Shown: positions 28,301 to 36,213, counted from the first letter of the stretch. The stretch: DNA of 64,000 nucleotides from Apostichopus japonicus (GCF_037975245.1 NC_092563.1:22908960-22972959), one strand, 5' to 3'. Program-made: numbers and translations. Notes: generated from the sequence alone by a model not told the origin.

Positions 28301-29612
28301 TGCCCACTCTCGCTTGTGGGTCTTCAACTGTCAGGAGGAGGGTGTTGTTGTCAATGAAACCCTTCCTCTGCCTTATTTCAAGCTCTGAAAGAAACATTTG
28401 TAAGGGAATCAATAATATAAATGTTGAAATTCACTTAATATAAGCATGGCTTTCTATGATGGTTTCAAATGTTGAATAATTGAAATAATGTCAAATTCAA
28501 ACATTTTCAACCAGTTTTCAGTTGTAGTTCTCTACAGTTGCACACTACCAACTGTCAGTCAGAGAAAACGGTACATGCGTGAGTTTACTGCTTACTGAAG
28601 TTGACCCAATTGAGAACATGTTTAATGTTGATTAGTCTTAGTTACACCCACACGTGCACTTCCTGACTATCCACATGTCTCCACATTACAACAGTACTTT
28701 AGAGGAAGTTTCTCCACATTCCAACAGTCAGGGTTTTCATTCTGGCGGTGTAAATCCGGTTGTACAGCCAAGTGTAAATTTGCTATAATTGATAAGAAAA
28801 GTATTCCATACTCTCAGTTGACAACCTCATCTCAATATCTTGTCTCCCGCTCAAGATATGTTTGATTGAGTGAAACCTACTTTGACTTACTAAAACTTGA
28901 ATCACTTAAAGGAAGAGGATCACAGTAGACATGCTGTAATGTCATCCTTATAGTCTTCTTTGTGATTATCCTTGGAAAGTTCTCTTTAGCTAACTGTCAA
29001 AGTTCTCTGTACTAAGTATTGCATCAAAGTGTATCTTTTTTTATAGAGATTTTCTTTTCCGCTCTGTAGATAAATGATATATCCTATCATAAACAAAAAC
29101 AAAGACATTTTCAGCTGCAGTGCCCTGAAAGTATCCTCCATTCTGCTATTATTTTTTTTTGAATTTTCCCTAATTTGTGAGATATTTGTGGGGAAAAAAA
29201 ATTGGTGTGACATAAATCTAGTACATAATTTTCTTTCATGCACCCTCCACCGACCTTATGCCTATTTTATTTTTCCAAATCTGAGTGTAATTTTCATGGA
29301 CTAAATTACATGATATGTTGTCAACTGTTGACCACGTTCCCACAAGACCGTAACAAATTCAAAACAGAACAAAACTTAACACAGCATGTGATTTGAATGA
29401 ACGTTTAGAAAGCGCCAGAAGGCAGTACATGTTTGATAGAAATTTGATCAGTTTTTAATTGTCACAGTCAGTTTTAATAAGAACAATTCAAATTGGAAGA
29501 ACAAAAAGGCCCCTAACACATCCTTACCTTTCTGTACTGCAGCAGCAAATTTTTGATCTGAACAAGTGACAGCAATGGCTGTCCACTTGCAAATGCTATT
29601 CTGTGTAGCCAT
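7271..29612 (-). CDS. FCSK: L-fucose kinase (fucokinase), complete, 26 coding exons
   Basis: Fucokinase phosphorylates L-fucose to L-fucose-1-phosphate in the cytosolic salvage route to GDP-fucose. The coding sequence is the complement of 29528-29612, 28233-28384, 27440-27490, 26100-26234, 24358-24531, 22983-23119, 22277-22367, 20273-20465, 19401-19543, 18373-18474, 17327-17386, 16843-16968, 16221-16310, 15814-16016, 14781-14917, 14365-14513, 13834-13980, 12800-12996, 12389-12492, 11968-12105, 10987-11081, 10600-10657, 9852-9999, 9020-9132, 7998-8221 and 7271-7357. All junctions are GT-AG and all phases agree. The total is 3,339 nt or 1,112 residues, close to human FCSK (about 1,084). The N-terminal half is the fucose-pyrophosphorylase-like domain, with [10 protein letters not shown] at 56-65. 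The C-terminal third is a GHMP kinase: GGWSDTPP at 753-760, PTGSGLGTSS at 868-877 and AGAGGGG at 1055-1061. The start ATG is chosen by alignment with family N-termini. An upstream splice acceptor at 29,645 means a 5'UTR exon, or less likely extra N-terminal coding sequence, lies further up. No break or missing motif is seen. Confidence 0.95.
7998..8221 (-). CDS. FCSK: FCSK coding exon 25 (C-terminal GHMP motif)
   Basis: Residues 1010-1084. It holds [20 protein letters not shown] and [19 protein letters not shown], the third GHMP motif (residues 1055-1061). Confidence 0.96.
8596..8962. repeat. 21-bp minisatellite in FCSK intron 24
   Basis: About 17 units of GAGGTAGCTGTGAGTATGCAT with single-base variants lie between exons 24 and 25. 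Because 21 is a multiple of three, several frames on both strands stay open and give 7-residue peptide repeats; these are not genes. Confidence 0.92.
9020..9132 (-). CDS. FCSK: FCSK coding exon 24
   Basis: Residues 972-1009 plus one base, with [19 protein letters not shown] 21-bp minisatellite follows in the intron. Confidence 0.93.
9852..9999 (-). CDS. FCSK: FCSK coding exon 23
   Basis: Residues 923-971 plus two bases, including [18 protein letters not shown] and [10 protein letters not shown]. Confidence 0.93.
10600..10657 (-). CDS. FCSK: FCSK coding exon 22
   Basis: A 58-nt exon for residues 904-922 plus one base: [19 protein letters not shown], near identical to the family signature around the catalytic region. 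Confidence 0.95.
10987..11081 (-). CDS. FCSK: FCSK coding exon 21 (GHMP ATP-binding loop)
   Basis: Residues 872-903, starting [20 protein letters not shown], which completes the P-x3-GLGTSS phosphate-binding loop of GHMP kinases. Confidence 0.95.
11968..12105 (-). CDS. FCSK: FCSK coding exon 20
   Basis: Residues 826-871 plus one base, with [15 protein letters not shown] leading into the ATP-binding glycine loop. Confidence 0.93.
12389..12492 (-). CDS. FCSK: FCSK coding exon 19
   Basis: Residues 791-825 plus one base, ending [13 protein letters not shown]. Both phases fit the neighbours. Confidence 0.9.
12800..12996 (-). CDS. FCSK: FCSK coding exon 18 (kinase domain start)
   Basis: Residues 726-790 plus two bases. 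It includes [20 protein letters not shown], the first GHMP kinase motif and part of the sugar-binding site. Confidence 0.95.
13521..13665. repeat. 30-bp minisatellite in FCSK intron 17
   Basis: Almost five units of a 30-bp sequence built on GTGCAGCCTATCATTACCTC are arranged head to tail. Units differ by one to three bases. Confidence 0.9.
13834..13980 (-). CDS. FCSK: FCSK coding exon 17
   Basis: Residues 677-725, containing [20 protein letters not shown]. The acceptor is CACAG before AAG; use of the next AG three bases on would drop one Lys. Confidence 0.93.
14365..14513 (-). CDS. FCSK: FCSK coding exon 16
   Basis: Residues 627-676, with [20 protein letters not shown], a strongly conserved block just before the kinase domain. 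Confidence 0.93.
14781..14917 (-). CDS. FCSK: FCSK coding exon 15
   Basis: Residues 581-626 plus one base, beginning [19 protein letters not shown]. This linker region is less conserved, but both junction phases fit. Confidence 0.85.
15060..15780. repeat. Degenerate tandem repeat in FCSK intron 14
   Basis: The intron is filled with diverged units around GCTACAGTATATGGTAAT and AGCACATACA, spaced about 40-60 bp, with frequent indels. It looks like an old, decayed minisatellite. Confidence 0.7.
15814..16016 (-). CDS. FCSK: FCSK coding exon 14
   Basis: Residues 514-580 plus two bases. It contains NAKLFPV and [19 protein letters not shown], which align with the family's middle region. Confidence 0.93.
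16221..16310 (-). CDS. FCSK: FCSK coding exon 13
   Basis: A 90-nt exon for residues 484-513, containing [19 protein letters not shown]; phase 0 both sides. Confidence 0.87.
16843..16968 (-). CDS. FCSK: FCSK coding exon 12
   Basis: Residues 442-483, including [17 protein letters not shown] and ending in FGRMDTFQ; phase 0 both sides. Confidence 0.88.
17327..17386 (-). CDS. FCSK: FCSK coding exon 11
   Basis: A 60-nt exon for residues 422-441 ([20 protein letters not shown]), phase 0 both sides, with a good polypyrimidine acceptor. Confidence 0.88.
18373..18474 (-). CDS. FCSK: FCSK coding exon 10
   Basis: Residues 388-421. It holds [20 protein letters not shown], the start of the left-handed-helix-like hexapeptide segment of the N-terminal domain. 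Confidence 0.88.
19401..19543 (-). CDS. FCSK: FCSK coding exon 9
   Basis: Residues 340-387, with [18 protein letters not shown]; enters in phase 1 and leaves in phase 0. Confidence 0.9.
20273..20465 (-). CDS. FCSK: FCSK coding exon 8
   Basis: Residues 276-339 plus one base, starting [21 protein letters not shown] 1.1-kb Harbinger-like element sits in the intron just upstream. Confidence 0.92.
20681..21790. mobile_element. PIF/Harbinger-like non-autonomous element, 1,110 bp
   Basis: Terminal inverted repeats of about 36 bp start TGCTGGCGTCACACTGTC at the left; the right end reads as its inverse with few changes. Both ends are flanked by TAA (20,678-20,680 and 21,791-21,793), the 3-bp duplication typical of PIF/Harbinger. 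Subterminal regions repeat CATCGTGTG/TTCGTGTG-type words many times. A 39-residue reading frame lies at 21,350-21,469, but no transposase domain is present. It lies in FCSK intron 7. Confidence 0.8.
21350..21469 (+). CDS. Short 39-aa frame inside the Harbinger-like element
   Basis: The frame reads [20 protein letters not shown] and continues to LLQ-stop. Basic then leucine-rich N-termini of this kind occur at the start of some Harbinger-family proteins, so this may be a truncated remnant of an autonomous parent's gene. Just upstream is a possible leader with AAAGGCCAGCCTC. Whether it is translated is unknown. Confidence 0.3.
   Translation: MAYFGDETTRKKKAAALLLLMYLREHDEHFLQAQHILLQ
21890..22140. 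repeat. Polypurine tract in FCSK intron 7
   Basis: About 250 bp are made almost wholly of G and A on the plus strand, hence pyrimidine-rich on the FCSK sense strand, without a fixed period. Confidence 0.7.
22277..22367 (-). CDS. FCSK: FCSK coding exon 7
   Basis: Residues 245-275, containing [17 protein letters not shown], which matches the family closely. The acceptor is TTGAAG, a weak but phase-correct site. Confidence 0.9.
22983..23119 (-). CDS. FCSK: FCSK coding exon 6
   Basis: Residues 200-244 plus two bases, ending [12 protein letters not shown]. It has many Gly and Asp residues and ends in phase 2 at GTATAA. Confidence 0.88.
23638..23842. repeat. 102-bp tandem duplication in FCSK intron 5
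   Basis: The segment beginning GTCTTGTAGCTCATGA at 23,638 is repeated from 23,740. Both copies share GATATAAGGCTACATCTCTG and the following stretch up to AGATCTAAA. Confidence 0.85.
24358..24531 (-). CDS. FCSK: FCSK coding exon 5
   Basis: Residues 142-199. It contains [20 protein letters not shown], one of the best conserved blocks of the family's N-terminal domain. Confidence 0.95.
24919..26003. mobile_element. hAT-like element with 8-bp target duplication, hosting a nested element
   Basis: The ends are CAGGCGCGGCGGAAC and the inverse of CAGTGGCGGCGGAACC. An exact 8-bp target duplication CCCACCAC lies at 24,911-24,918 and 26,004-26,011. These are hAT hallmarks. It is 1,085 bp including a 402-bp inserted element; without it the body is about 675 bp and non-coding. 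It sits in FCSK intron 4. Confidence 0.85.
25235..25636. mobile_element. Nested hAT-like MITE, 402 bp
   Basis: The terminal repeats are CAGTGGCGGAG and CTCCGCCACTA, with only the last base mismatched. The flanking duplication AGTAAGGG is exact (25,227-25,234 and 25,637-25,644). It is inserted inside the 24,919-26,003 element and shares the ATCTAAGCGGAGCGCCACCA block with it, so host and guest are related families. Confidence 0.88.
26100..26234 (-). CDS. FCSK: FCSK coding exon 4
   Basis: Residues 97-141, starting [19 protein letters not shown]; phase 0 at both ends with AG and GT borders. Confidence 0.92.
26826..27233. mobile_element. hAT-like MITE, 408 bp (CAGGGTTGTCCAACC ends)
   Basis: The ends are perfect inverted CAGGGTTGTCCAACC, flanked by the exact 8-bp duplication CCATAGAT (26,818-26,825 and 27,234-27,241). 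The interior is G/C-richer than its surroundings (GGGCCGGAC words) and non-coding. It lies in FCSK intron 3. Confidence 0.93.
27440..27490 (-). CDS. FCSK: FCSK coding exon 3
   Basis: A 51-nt exon encoding residues 80-96 ([17 protein letters not shown]), phase 0 at both ends. A SINE fragment on the opposite strand begins only about 20 nt upstream of its acceptor. Confidence 0.9.
27510..27778 (+). mobile_element. 3' part of a SINE in FCSK intron 2
   Basis: The block from GGGGACTTGCGAGGT to GTTACCAATGACTAGGGTTA matches, with changes, the inverse of 43,985-44,150. It ends TTATATAAG-like then an ATT-rich tail. The tRNA-like head is missing, so it is 5'-truncated. It is antisense to FCSK and only about 20 nt from the exon 3 acceptor. 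Confidence 0.75.
28233..28384 (-). CDS. FCSK: FCSK coding exon 2 (glycine-rich [10 protein letters not shown] motif)
   Basis: Residues 29-79. It carries [17 protein letters not shown], the signature of the fucose-pyrophosphorylase-like domain. An 86-bp copy of part of this exon and its intron edge exists at 54,399-54,484. Confidence 0.95.
29528..29612 (-). CDS. FCSK: FCSK coding exon 1
   Basis: Encodes residues 1-28 plus one base, including [20 protein letters not shown], which matches the family start. The exon continues upstream as 5'UTR to an acceptor at 29,645. The frame stays open to that acceptor, so an upstream start cannot be fully excluded. Confidence 0.85.
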
Positions 29613-29644
29613 ACTTTCAGTCAATTCCACTTCTATATGAGTAC
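29613..29644 (-). other. FCSK: FCSK 5'UTR part of exon 1
   Basis: A TTGTAG acceptor at 29,645-29,646 precedes 32 nt of leader before the ATG. The first, non-coding exon and the promoter therefore lie above 29,650 and were not identified. Confidence 0.5.
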
Positions 29645-29990
29645 CTACAAGGAGAGTTTGTATTAAAGCAATGTAGAACAGATTCTAAGTACTAGGCCTA
29701 TACACTGAACTAGGCACTAAACATTCATGACAGGAAATGGAAACAGAATTGTGACAAAATGGCAATGAAAATATCTGCCTCTCAGTTCTATATATGAACA
29801 ATTATTAAAATGTGAAGACTTGCGATATTAATTTGGGTTGCTCTACCATCTTCACAGACTCGGTTTTTATTAATCACACTTACTAATTATTTATGGACCA
29901 CTGTACACCCGCAGCCTGGCATATACTGAAGATGTCACATGGTGGGCTCCCTTACCAAACATGATGGCTTATTTAGGCTTCTGAAATGCC
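29645..29990. other. FCSK first intron / upstream region
   Basis: The region directly upstream of the exon 1 acceptor. I see no second exon, CpG-rich block or TATA box that I could defend. Confidence 0.3.
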
Positions 29991-29993
29991 TTC

Positions 29994-30200
29994 ATTAAGG
30001 CTTCTGAATACTTAAATAAGGATGTGAAGCCTTAAACTAAAGCTTCATAACTATGAAGCCTTAAATTGAAGCCTAACAAGCATTCAAAATTAAGTCTTCA
30101 TGAACTTGAATAAGGATGTGAAGCCTTAAACTAAAGCTTCATGACTATGAAGCCTTAATTTGAAGCCTAACAAGCATTCAGAATAAGTATTCATGAATCC
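29994..30200. repeat. About 99-bp tandem duplication rich in AAGCCTTA and AAGCTT
   Basis: The block from AATAAGGATGTGAAGCCTTA to CCTAACAAGCATTCA occurs twice, about 99 bp apart. Inside it the words AAGCCTTA and GAAGCCTAA recur with an AAGCTT palindrome. Confidence 0.8.
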
Positions 30201-31654
30201 GAAGCCTTATTTTCTCACTTCTTTGAAGCTACGACTAAAACTGGCAAATTGCTACAAATTTGTCCAAAAAATTAAAAAATATAGTCTATAATTCTTGCAT
30301 AAGTGACGTGGAGGCTAAGTTGCCATGAAACAATTAGTCCTTGCTCAACGTCATGGAGGAGTTTCCATAAAAGTGATGTCTACTAGCCGATTCTCCATTC
30401 TGGGGTTGAGGCTCAGAACTTTACATTAGGGCCGGATGAGAGTTTTATTTTAAGAACGACACGATCTCAATGTAGTCGTTTTCATAAAGGGGCTGGAAGC
30501 CTTGTCGCAATGACAGATCGAACCTATAGTGATATGCAATGTTCATGGAAAATTTTTAGGTCAAAATAATGTTTATACGGGTAGAGTTCTTACTTTCTGG
30601 GGTGTAGGTGCAGTCACAGTATATTGATATTCGAAGTTTGACTGCAGACTGCATATGTATGTGCAATATACTACTGTAAGTTAGTTTTTGCTTGGAAAAA
30701 GAAATAACAGATCATATGCTACTGTGTAGTTATTTGCCTGGCTATTTGAGTGGTATAACCTGCAGCAACATATAGCACACTATGGAGCATGCAATGTTAT
30801 AATGTAACATGCCAACTGAGCCTCCATCCATAGTCTGTTTGATGACTGCATCACTGGAGGCGTTGTGAGGTTTCAAATGAGTGGGGTATTCTATAGTTGG
30901 ATCCTGGAATTCTCTTACTAGTACACAATAACACAACTGCAAATGACATTAGACATACCTTTGAAGGAATTGCAGAATACCCCGTGACACAAACAGTGCT
31001 TTTAAGAACAACAAACATTGTTTACTATTATAGGGTTTCACTTTCTGTCATAATCTGTGAAATTCAGTTCAAGGGTTGTGGCGTAGAGTATTCTGCAATT
31101 AGGCAAGAAGCAATACTTTCCTTTGTACTTATAGTAAGTACTGTACCTCCATGCCTGGGATACAATAGTACAACGTTAGGACTAAACCTGTTCTAAAAGT
31201 TTTGTTCCCATAAGTTACAATACAAGTAGACCTTAGGTCTATCTCTATTATTAAAAGTGTTTCACAGTATTCCATATAACCTAACCGAGGCTAGGCAATT
31301 CAAAGTAAACAAGCCTAAGACTACCGTACCTTATAACTTACAAGGACATAGGCCTACGTTCGTTTCTTCACTTGCTTGTCTTCCCCCCCTTTATTGCAGA
31401 GGCTCAAACCAACATCTGAGTTTTTAGCTAACCAACCACTAGTCACTAGCACTGTTTCAATGTACATGCACCAATTGAGGCAGTTCCAGGGACGTAGCTA
31501 CATTTGTCAGTGTAATACCATGAATGGCATTGCTGTCATGTTTTGGACACAGATAGAGTTCATTTCTGTGACTTGGACTTCCGCTTTCTCAAATCAGCTG
31601 ATTGAATTTGGCTGACTGTAGTGTTATTCTGGAAGGGCGCCGTCTAAATATTGC
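30201..31654. other. Gap with no supported gene
   Basis: Upstream of FCSK. The minus-strand frame at 30,742-30,942 might hold an FCSK leader exon, but no matching donor and protein similarity support it. Otherwise only scattered AT-rich sequence. Confidence 0.35.
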
Positions 31655-31819
31655 CTATAGTCGATCAGTAATAGCTATTTATTGACCGTGAAAACATGAA
31701 AACAAATTATACATACTAAGTAGTTTGAATGCAACAAATTAAACTGTTGCATGGTCAACAATCCTGCAAATCGAAATCTTTTTTTACGCGAGGAAAAAGG
31801 AATAGGTAAAGAAAGGTTT

Positions 31820-31885
31820 GACGAGGAATCGAACCTGGGACCTCGTGCACACAAAACGAGAATCGTATCTCTAAACCAACAGGCC
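31820..31885 (-). repeat. tRNA-Pro-like segment, copy 1
   Basis: On the minus strand GGCCTGTTGGTTTAGAG, GATTCTCG and GGTTCGATTCC resemble the D-arm (A box), anticodon stem and T-arm (B box) of eukaryotic tRNA-Pro. The acceptor ends do not pair, and the anticodon loop TTTTGTG lacks a Pro anticodon, so it is a tRNA-derived repeat head, not a working tRNA. Confidence 0.55.
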
Positions 31886-32798
31886 GCTTGTAAATAAGCC
31901 ACATGGTAACACAGCCTACGTAGTTTCGAAAGGTTGGCCTCCAGCCAATAGTTAATAGCTATCGGTATTCTTTCGAAACGAGAAATAGATGACGTAATCA
32001 CTGCAATTGCTTATAGCCGATAGGTTAGTTATTTATTGACCCTGGAAATGGTTACCCTAGTGTATCTTTTTATAATTCATTAAACATCCTTACATTTTAT
32101 CATCGAAATCAGCGTTTAAGTCGTCCCTTATTGACGCAATCTACACGTAATAATTCTCACTCGAGTCTCCTTGGGATTGAAGGATTAGAAGTGCGACGGG
32201 ACGGGGAAATTTATCCCTAACACGTAGCTTCGAGACATCATCTACACTTAATACACGTGCTTCACGGCGACTCATAGAAAGCTTCGAGACGAGGAACAGA
32301 TGACGTAATCACTGTAATTGCCTATAGCCGATAGGTAATAGCTATTTATTGACCGTGGAAATTGTTACCCTAGTGTATCTATTTCCAATTCATAAAACAT
32401 ATTTACAAATTATCACCGAAATCGGCGTCTACGTTATCCCTTATTGACGCAAACTACACGTAATAATGCTCACTGGAGCCTCTTTGGGCTTGAAGGAATT
32501 AAAGTGCGACGCGACTAGCGAATTTATCCCTAACACGTAGCTTCGATACATCATCTACACTTAATACACTTGCTTTACGGCGCCAATAAAGCTTCGTGGC
32601 GAGGAATAGATGACGTAATCACTGCAATTGCTTATAGTCGATCGGAAATAGTTATTTGTTGACCGTGAACACATGAAAACAATTATACCTATTAAGCAGT
32701 TTGAATGCAACATATTCAAACGTTGCATGTTCAACAATCCTGCATATTGGAACGATTTTTTACGCAAGAAAAATAGGAAAAGGAATAGATAGGTTAGA

Positions 32799-32863
32799 CG
32801 GGCGATCGAACCCGGGACCTCGCGCACACAAAACGAGAACCGTACCTCTAATCCAACAGGCCG
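32799..32863 (-). repeat. tRNA-Pro-like segment, copy 2
   Basis: A second copy about 978 bp away, with GGATTAGAGGTACGG, CTCG and CCCGGGTTCGATC. It is closer to a real tRNA-Pro than copy 1 in the A-box region but again has no pairing acceptor stem. Confidence 0.55.
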
Positions 32864-33059
32864 CTTGTACATAAGCTCCCATGGTAGCACAGCCCACGTA
32901 GCTTCGACACGTTGCCACCAGCCAATAGGTAATAACTATCGGTATACTTTCGACAAGAGAAATAGATGACGTAATCACTGCAATTGCCTATAGACGATAG
33001 TTAATAGCTATTTATTGACCGTGGAAATGGTTACACTAGTGTATCTGATACATTCATTC

Positions 33060-33500
33060 CAGTGTTACCAGCTTTAGCTTTTTACACTAGATCTAGCGTT
33101 TTTTGGCTTTTCTGGGGTTCTAGCGTACGTTTTTTCTAATTTTGGTAATTCTAGCGTTTTTTGCCTAAAACTAGTTAAATTTACCAAAAATAGACCATTT
33201 TCAGATTTTTTAGACCAAATTCTTACTTGGAGACCCATACAAATTTATTTTGAGTATTTTTGCCCAATCTTCGGAATTTCCTACCGAAAATTTCCATATT
33301 TTTTCAAATTTTCTGGGTCAGACTATCACTCAAATCAACTATTCAAAATCTATTTTGTGATTGGTGACCATTCCTCCTACGAATCTGTGCTAAATTGACT
33401 CGAAACAACACGAAAGTTAGGGAAACTACCATTTAGCGTTTTCTGGGGTTTTATTTTCGCAAATCTAGCGTTTTTTCGTCAACTGTCGCTGGTAACGTTG
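33060..33500. mobile_element. hAT-like MITE, 441 bp
   Basis: The ends CAGTGTTACCAGC and GCTGGTAACGTTG are imperfect inverses, with an exact 8-bp duplication ATTCATTC (33,052-33,059 and 33,501-33,508). The interior repeats CTAGCGTTTTT-type words. It interrupts the third B unit of the array, so it is younger than the array. Confidence 0.88.
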
Positions 33501-33905
33501 ATTCATTCTACATATTTACAAATGATGTATGTATGTATGTATGTATATGTGATCTTCCCGCAAGCAGGAACACGCGAAAGAAGCCATGGAGGCTTATAGA
33601 CTCGCAAGCTGACCGAAGCCAATCTCTCGGCACACATCCATTTAACATCCATGTCGGGAAGTTGTTATTGAACAACACCCTTGCCAGACGACACACCGTA
33701 AAGATCGTCTTAGTCGTCCCTTATAGACGCAATCTTCACATTATAATGCTCACTTGAACCTCGTTGTGCTTGAAGGTATAAATTGCGACGCGACGTTGCA
33801 TTTAACCACACGTAGCTTCGAGACATCATCTACACGTAATATACGTGCTTTATATATGCAATTTCCCACAGCCGATCGGTAAATGTGGAAATGGTTACCC
33901 CAGTG

Positions 33906-34877
33906 ACTACTTCCCATATATTATGGGAATGCCTGAAAGCCATAACCGTCTCTATTTGAGCCGAAAGCGTTTTTCTTGGCTTTGCTGGTGAGTATACACC
34001 TCTTTACACGTGTTTTTGTTTGGGTTCCCTTGCGTCGACATTCCTCAGCTATAGTTTTCAACATAATTTTGGTATATCTATTAAGTTACGAAATTTGATA
34101 TTTGGAAGACAAGGTGCCAAGTCCTAACTGGGACTGCCTCGACTGTTTTAAATGAAATTAAAACCCGAGATGGGCTTTTAACAAATCAACAAATGGCTGA
34201 AAATCTGAAATGTGTTAATTTCTTCCGGGAAGCACTGCAAAGAAAAATCTACCTTCAGGGAAACCCATAGTTTACAGCCATTGATAGGCCTGCAGTCCGT
34301 TTCTTAATGTTCGTGCCCCAAACAAAATCATTCGGGGAGGGAAATTGGAATTTGGCCCAAAGCTTTGAATGCTTGAAGTTTGATGCAAGATTGACCATGA
34401 TTACAATTCTACTTTACCCCATACAATCGTATAGTGTATGTTGTCTTTAAGGAACGTAATGAATTTGGCGTGGTCAAACCAATGAGCTGGTACTTGGATA
34501 GCTCCCTGTTCAAACAGGATGACAGTAGAGTTGTAGATACACTAAATGAGATAATACAAAACTGTTAAATTACAAATTAAATCCCTATGTTTCATATATT
34601 TATGTTAGTAACATAAATTATGGCTCGTGCATATATTTAAACCTGAAAACAAGAGTCATAGAATAAAATGTGTCCAAAACTGAAGACTCTTGTAATAGAT
34701 TTGTCCTCCTTGAAAAACGTATAAACGGTGACTTGCTATTGATGATCGGTCGTGCAAGAAAAGAATGTGGTTTGCATAAACCCCTGTTTAGGGTAGTAGT
34801 GACTCCAATTTGAAGGAGTACACTTTCGTTTAGAGTATAAGCGCCACTAATTTTAGGTAGCATCGCCGCCTGTGGTA
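33906..34877. other. Gap with no supported gene
   Basis: Single-copy-looking AT-rich DNA. The minus-strand frame at 34,618-34,938 runs into a G/C homopolymer of the next transposon and has no protein-like features. Confidence 0.4.
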
Positions 34878-34885
34878 TTAGTAGC

Positions 34886-35174
34886 CAGGCGCGTAGCCAA
34901 GAGGGGGGCGAAGGGGGCAGCCGCCCCCCCCCCCCCACTTGAGCATATTTTTTTTTTAATGTTTTTATGATATCGCTAGTATTTCAAAAGAGAAAATGAT
35001 AAGATGCAACTTACAAGGCCTGGGAAGTGCCATTTCCAGCGATCTGGGAGGCATTTTCAGCCAAAATTGTCTTGTACGCTTCGCGCCAACCATAGTGGCG
35101 CTACGCTAAGATAGTTTGCAATGACAATTCAACAGTTTCGCCCCTCCCTTGGCAAATTCCTGGCTACGCGCCTG
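34886..35174. mobile_element. hAT-like MITE, 289 bp
   Basis: The ends are CAGGCGCGTAGCCA and the inverse of CAGGCGCGTAGCCAG, with an exact 8-bp duplication TTAGTAGC (34,878-34,885 and 35,175-35,182). It has a long G/C run near the left end and is non-coding. Its ends resemble those of the element at 24,919. Confidence 0.9.
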
Positions 35175-35204
35175 TTAGTAGCTCGCCAGGTAGCATCGTC
35201 ACTT

Positions 35205-35280
35205 AAGAGTAGTAGCACCTCCTGTTGTTCAGGGTAGTAGCACCTACTGTTTAGGGAAGTAGCACCTCATGTTCAGAGCC
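35205..35280. repeat. Short minisatellite GTAGTAGCACCT
   Basis: Three units of 22-26 bp containing GTAGTAGCACCTC and TGTTCAG occur head to tail. Related words flank the MITE on its left, so the MITE landed in a longer decayed repeat. Confidence 0.6.
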
Positions 35281-35794
35281 GTAGCTCTATATACGGCTCT
35301 GCGCAAGTTCAGAGCCTTATGGCTCTGCTCATGTTAGTGTAACAGCGCCACTTTTAGTCCTCTTGGCGTTTCGTAGAAAATAAGGATGCCCTTGAAAAAT
35401 AGCTGGGGCGCACTTCACAAATGTTATGATCAACCATGACTTATTTCTCACTGAGTTGGTTTTAGGCTTCGGAATTCCCCGGTTGAGTAATCGCATGACA
35501 CGTCACATAACTACGTATTACGTTCCATTAGTGTTTATCGTAGGAATTATAGTTCTATACATAGATTGAACAAGCAGACGACGAATGTCAGAGAAGTGAG
35601 GTAAATATACTCCAGACTATACTTCTGGTCTTTCTGTTCTCTCACACCCACTGAAGACGTCTACATTATATTATATCCATACCACTGAGAGTCTGTCAAA
35701 GATCAGAATTGTGCTTTCAGACATTAGGATTCCATTACTCCGTTGTTAGTGCAAGCTACAAAAGGTAAATTTAACGTACTCGGGATATAGCTTG

Positions 35795-36213
35795 TTCAAT
35801 ATCACCTTTGAATCTCACCACACTGGAGCTTACGTGGGGACTTGATCCAGGTTTTCAAGATGGTGTATGGTTTCGACAATTGATCCTTTGCCGACTTTTT
35901 CATGTTTGCTAACAGAGGTCATGTTTGCTAACAGTTGTACCAGAGGTCATTGTCTTAAACTCCATAAGTCACATAGTAGGATTAATATTCGGCATAACTT
36001 TTTTTCTAATAGGGTTGTGAATGAGTGGAATGATTTGCCTGAGAAGGTTGTACTTGCTAGTAGTGTCAATGGGTTTAAGAATGCTTTGGAAAAGCACTTT
36101 AAGCATTGCAATCGGGTCTGAGTGTTTGTGTCTTAAGTTTTTTTCTCTCTCTATAGGGTCCTTGATGGGGACTAAAGTGTCCCTCCTGATCCTTTTTTCT
36201 ACTAAACTAAACT
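35795..36213 (+). pseudogene. LINE 3' fragment (end of reverse-transcriptase ORF)
   Basis: The open frame at 35,930-36,120 reads RGHCLKLHKSHSRINIRHNF and then FSNRVVNEWNDLPEKVV, the typical C-terminus of many animal non-LTR retrotransposon ORF2 proteins. It ends in an ACTAAACTAAACTAATAA-like tail. The matching place in copy 2 (about 56,725-56,745) lacks it, so it inserted after the duplication, 5'-truncated. Confidence 0.8.

Larger units (their letters stand above)
31655..33905. repeat. Mixed tandem array of two unit types, A-B-B-A-B
   Basis: Unit A (about 340 bp, 31,655-31,995 and 32,621-32,965) contains a tRNA-like segment. Unit B (about 310 bp, from about 31,996, 32,311 and 32,966) contains CCCTTATTGACGCAA and CACGTAGCTTCGA. 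Each junction carries GATGACGTAATCACTG and CCTATAG-CGAT-GGTAATAGC. The last B unit is split by a hAT-like element (33,060-33,500) and by about 170 bp of unrelated sequence starting with ATGT repeats. No coding signal is seen. Confidence 0.75.

Noticed and set aside
30742-30942. First coding exon of FCSK
   Set aside because: The frame ends in Gln-Asp-Pro-Thr-like sequence with no match to family N-termini and no clear donor in the needed phase.
31820-32863. Functional tRNA genes
   Set aside because: A- and B-box words are present, but the acceptor stems do not pair and no proper Pro anticodon is in the loop; they repeat within larger units.
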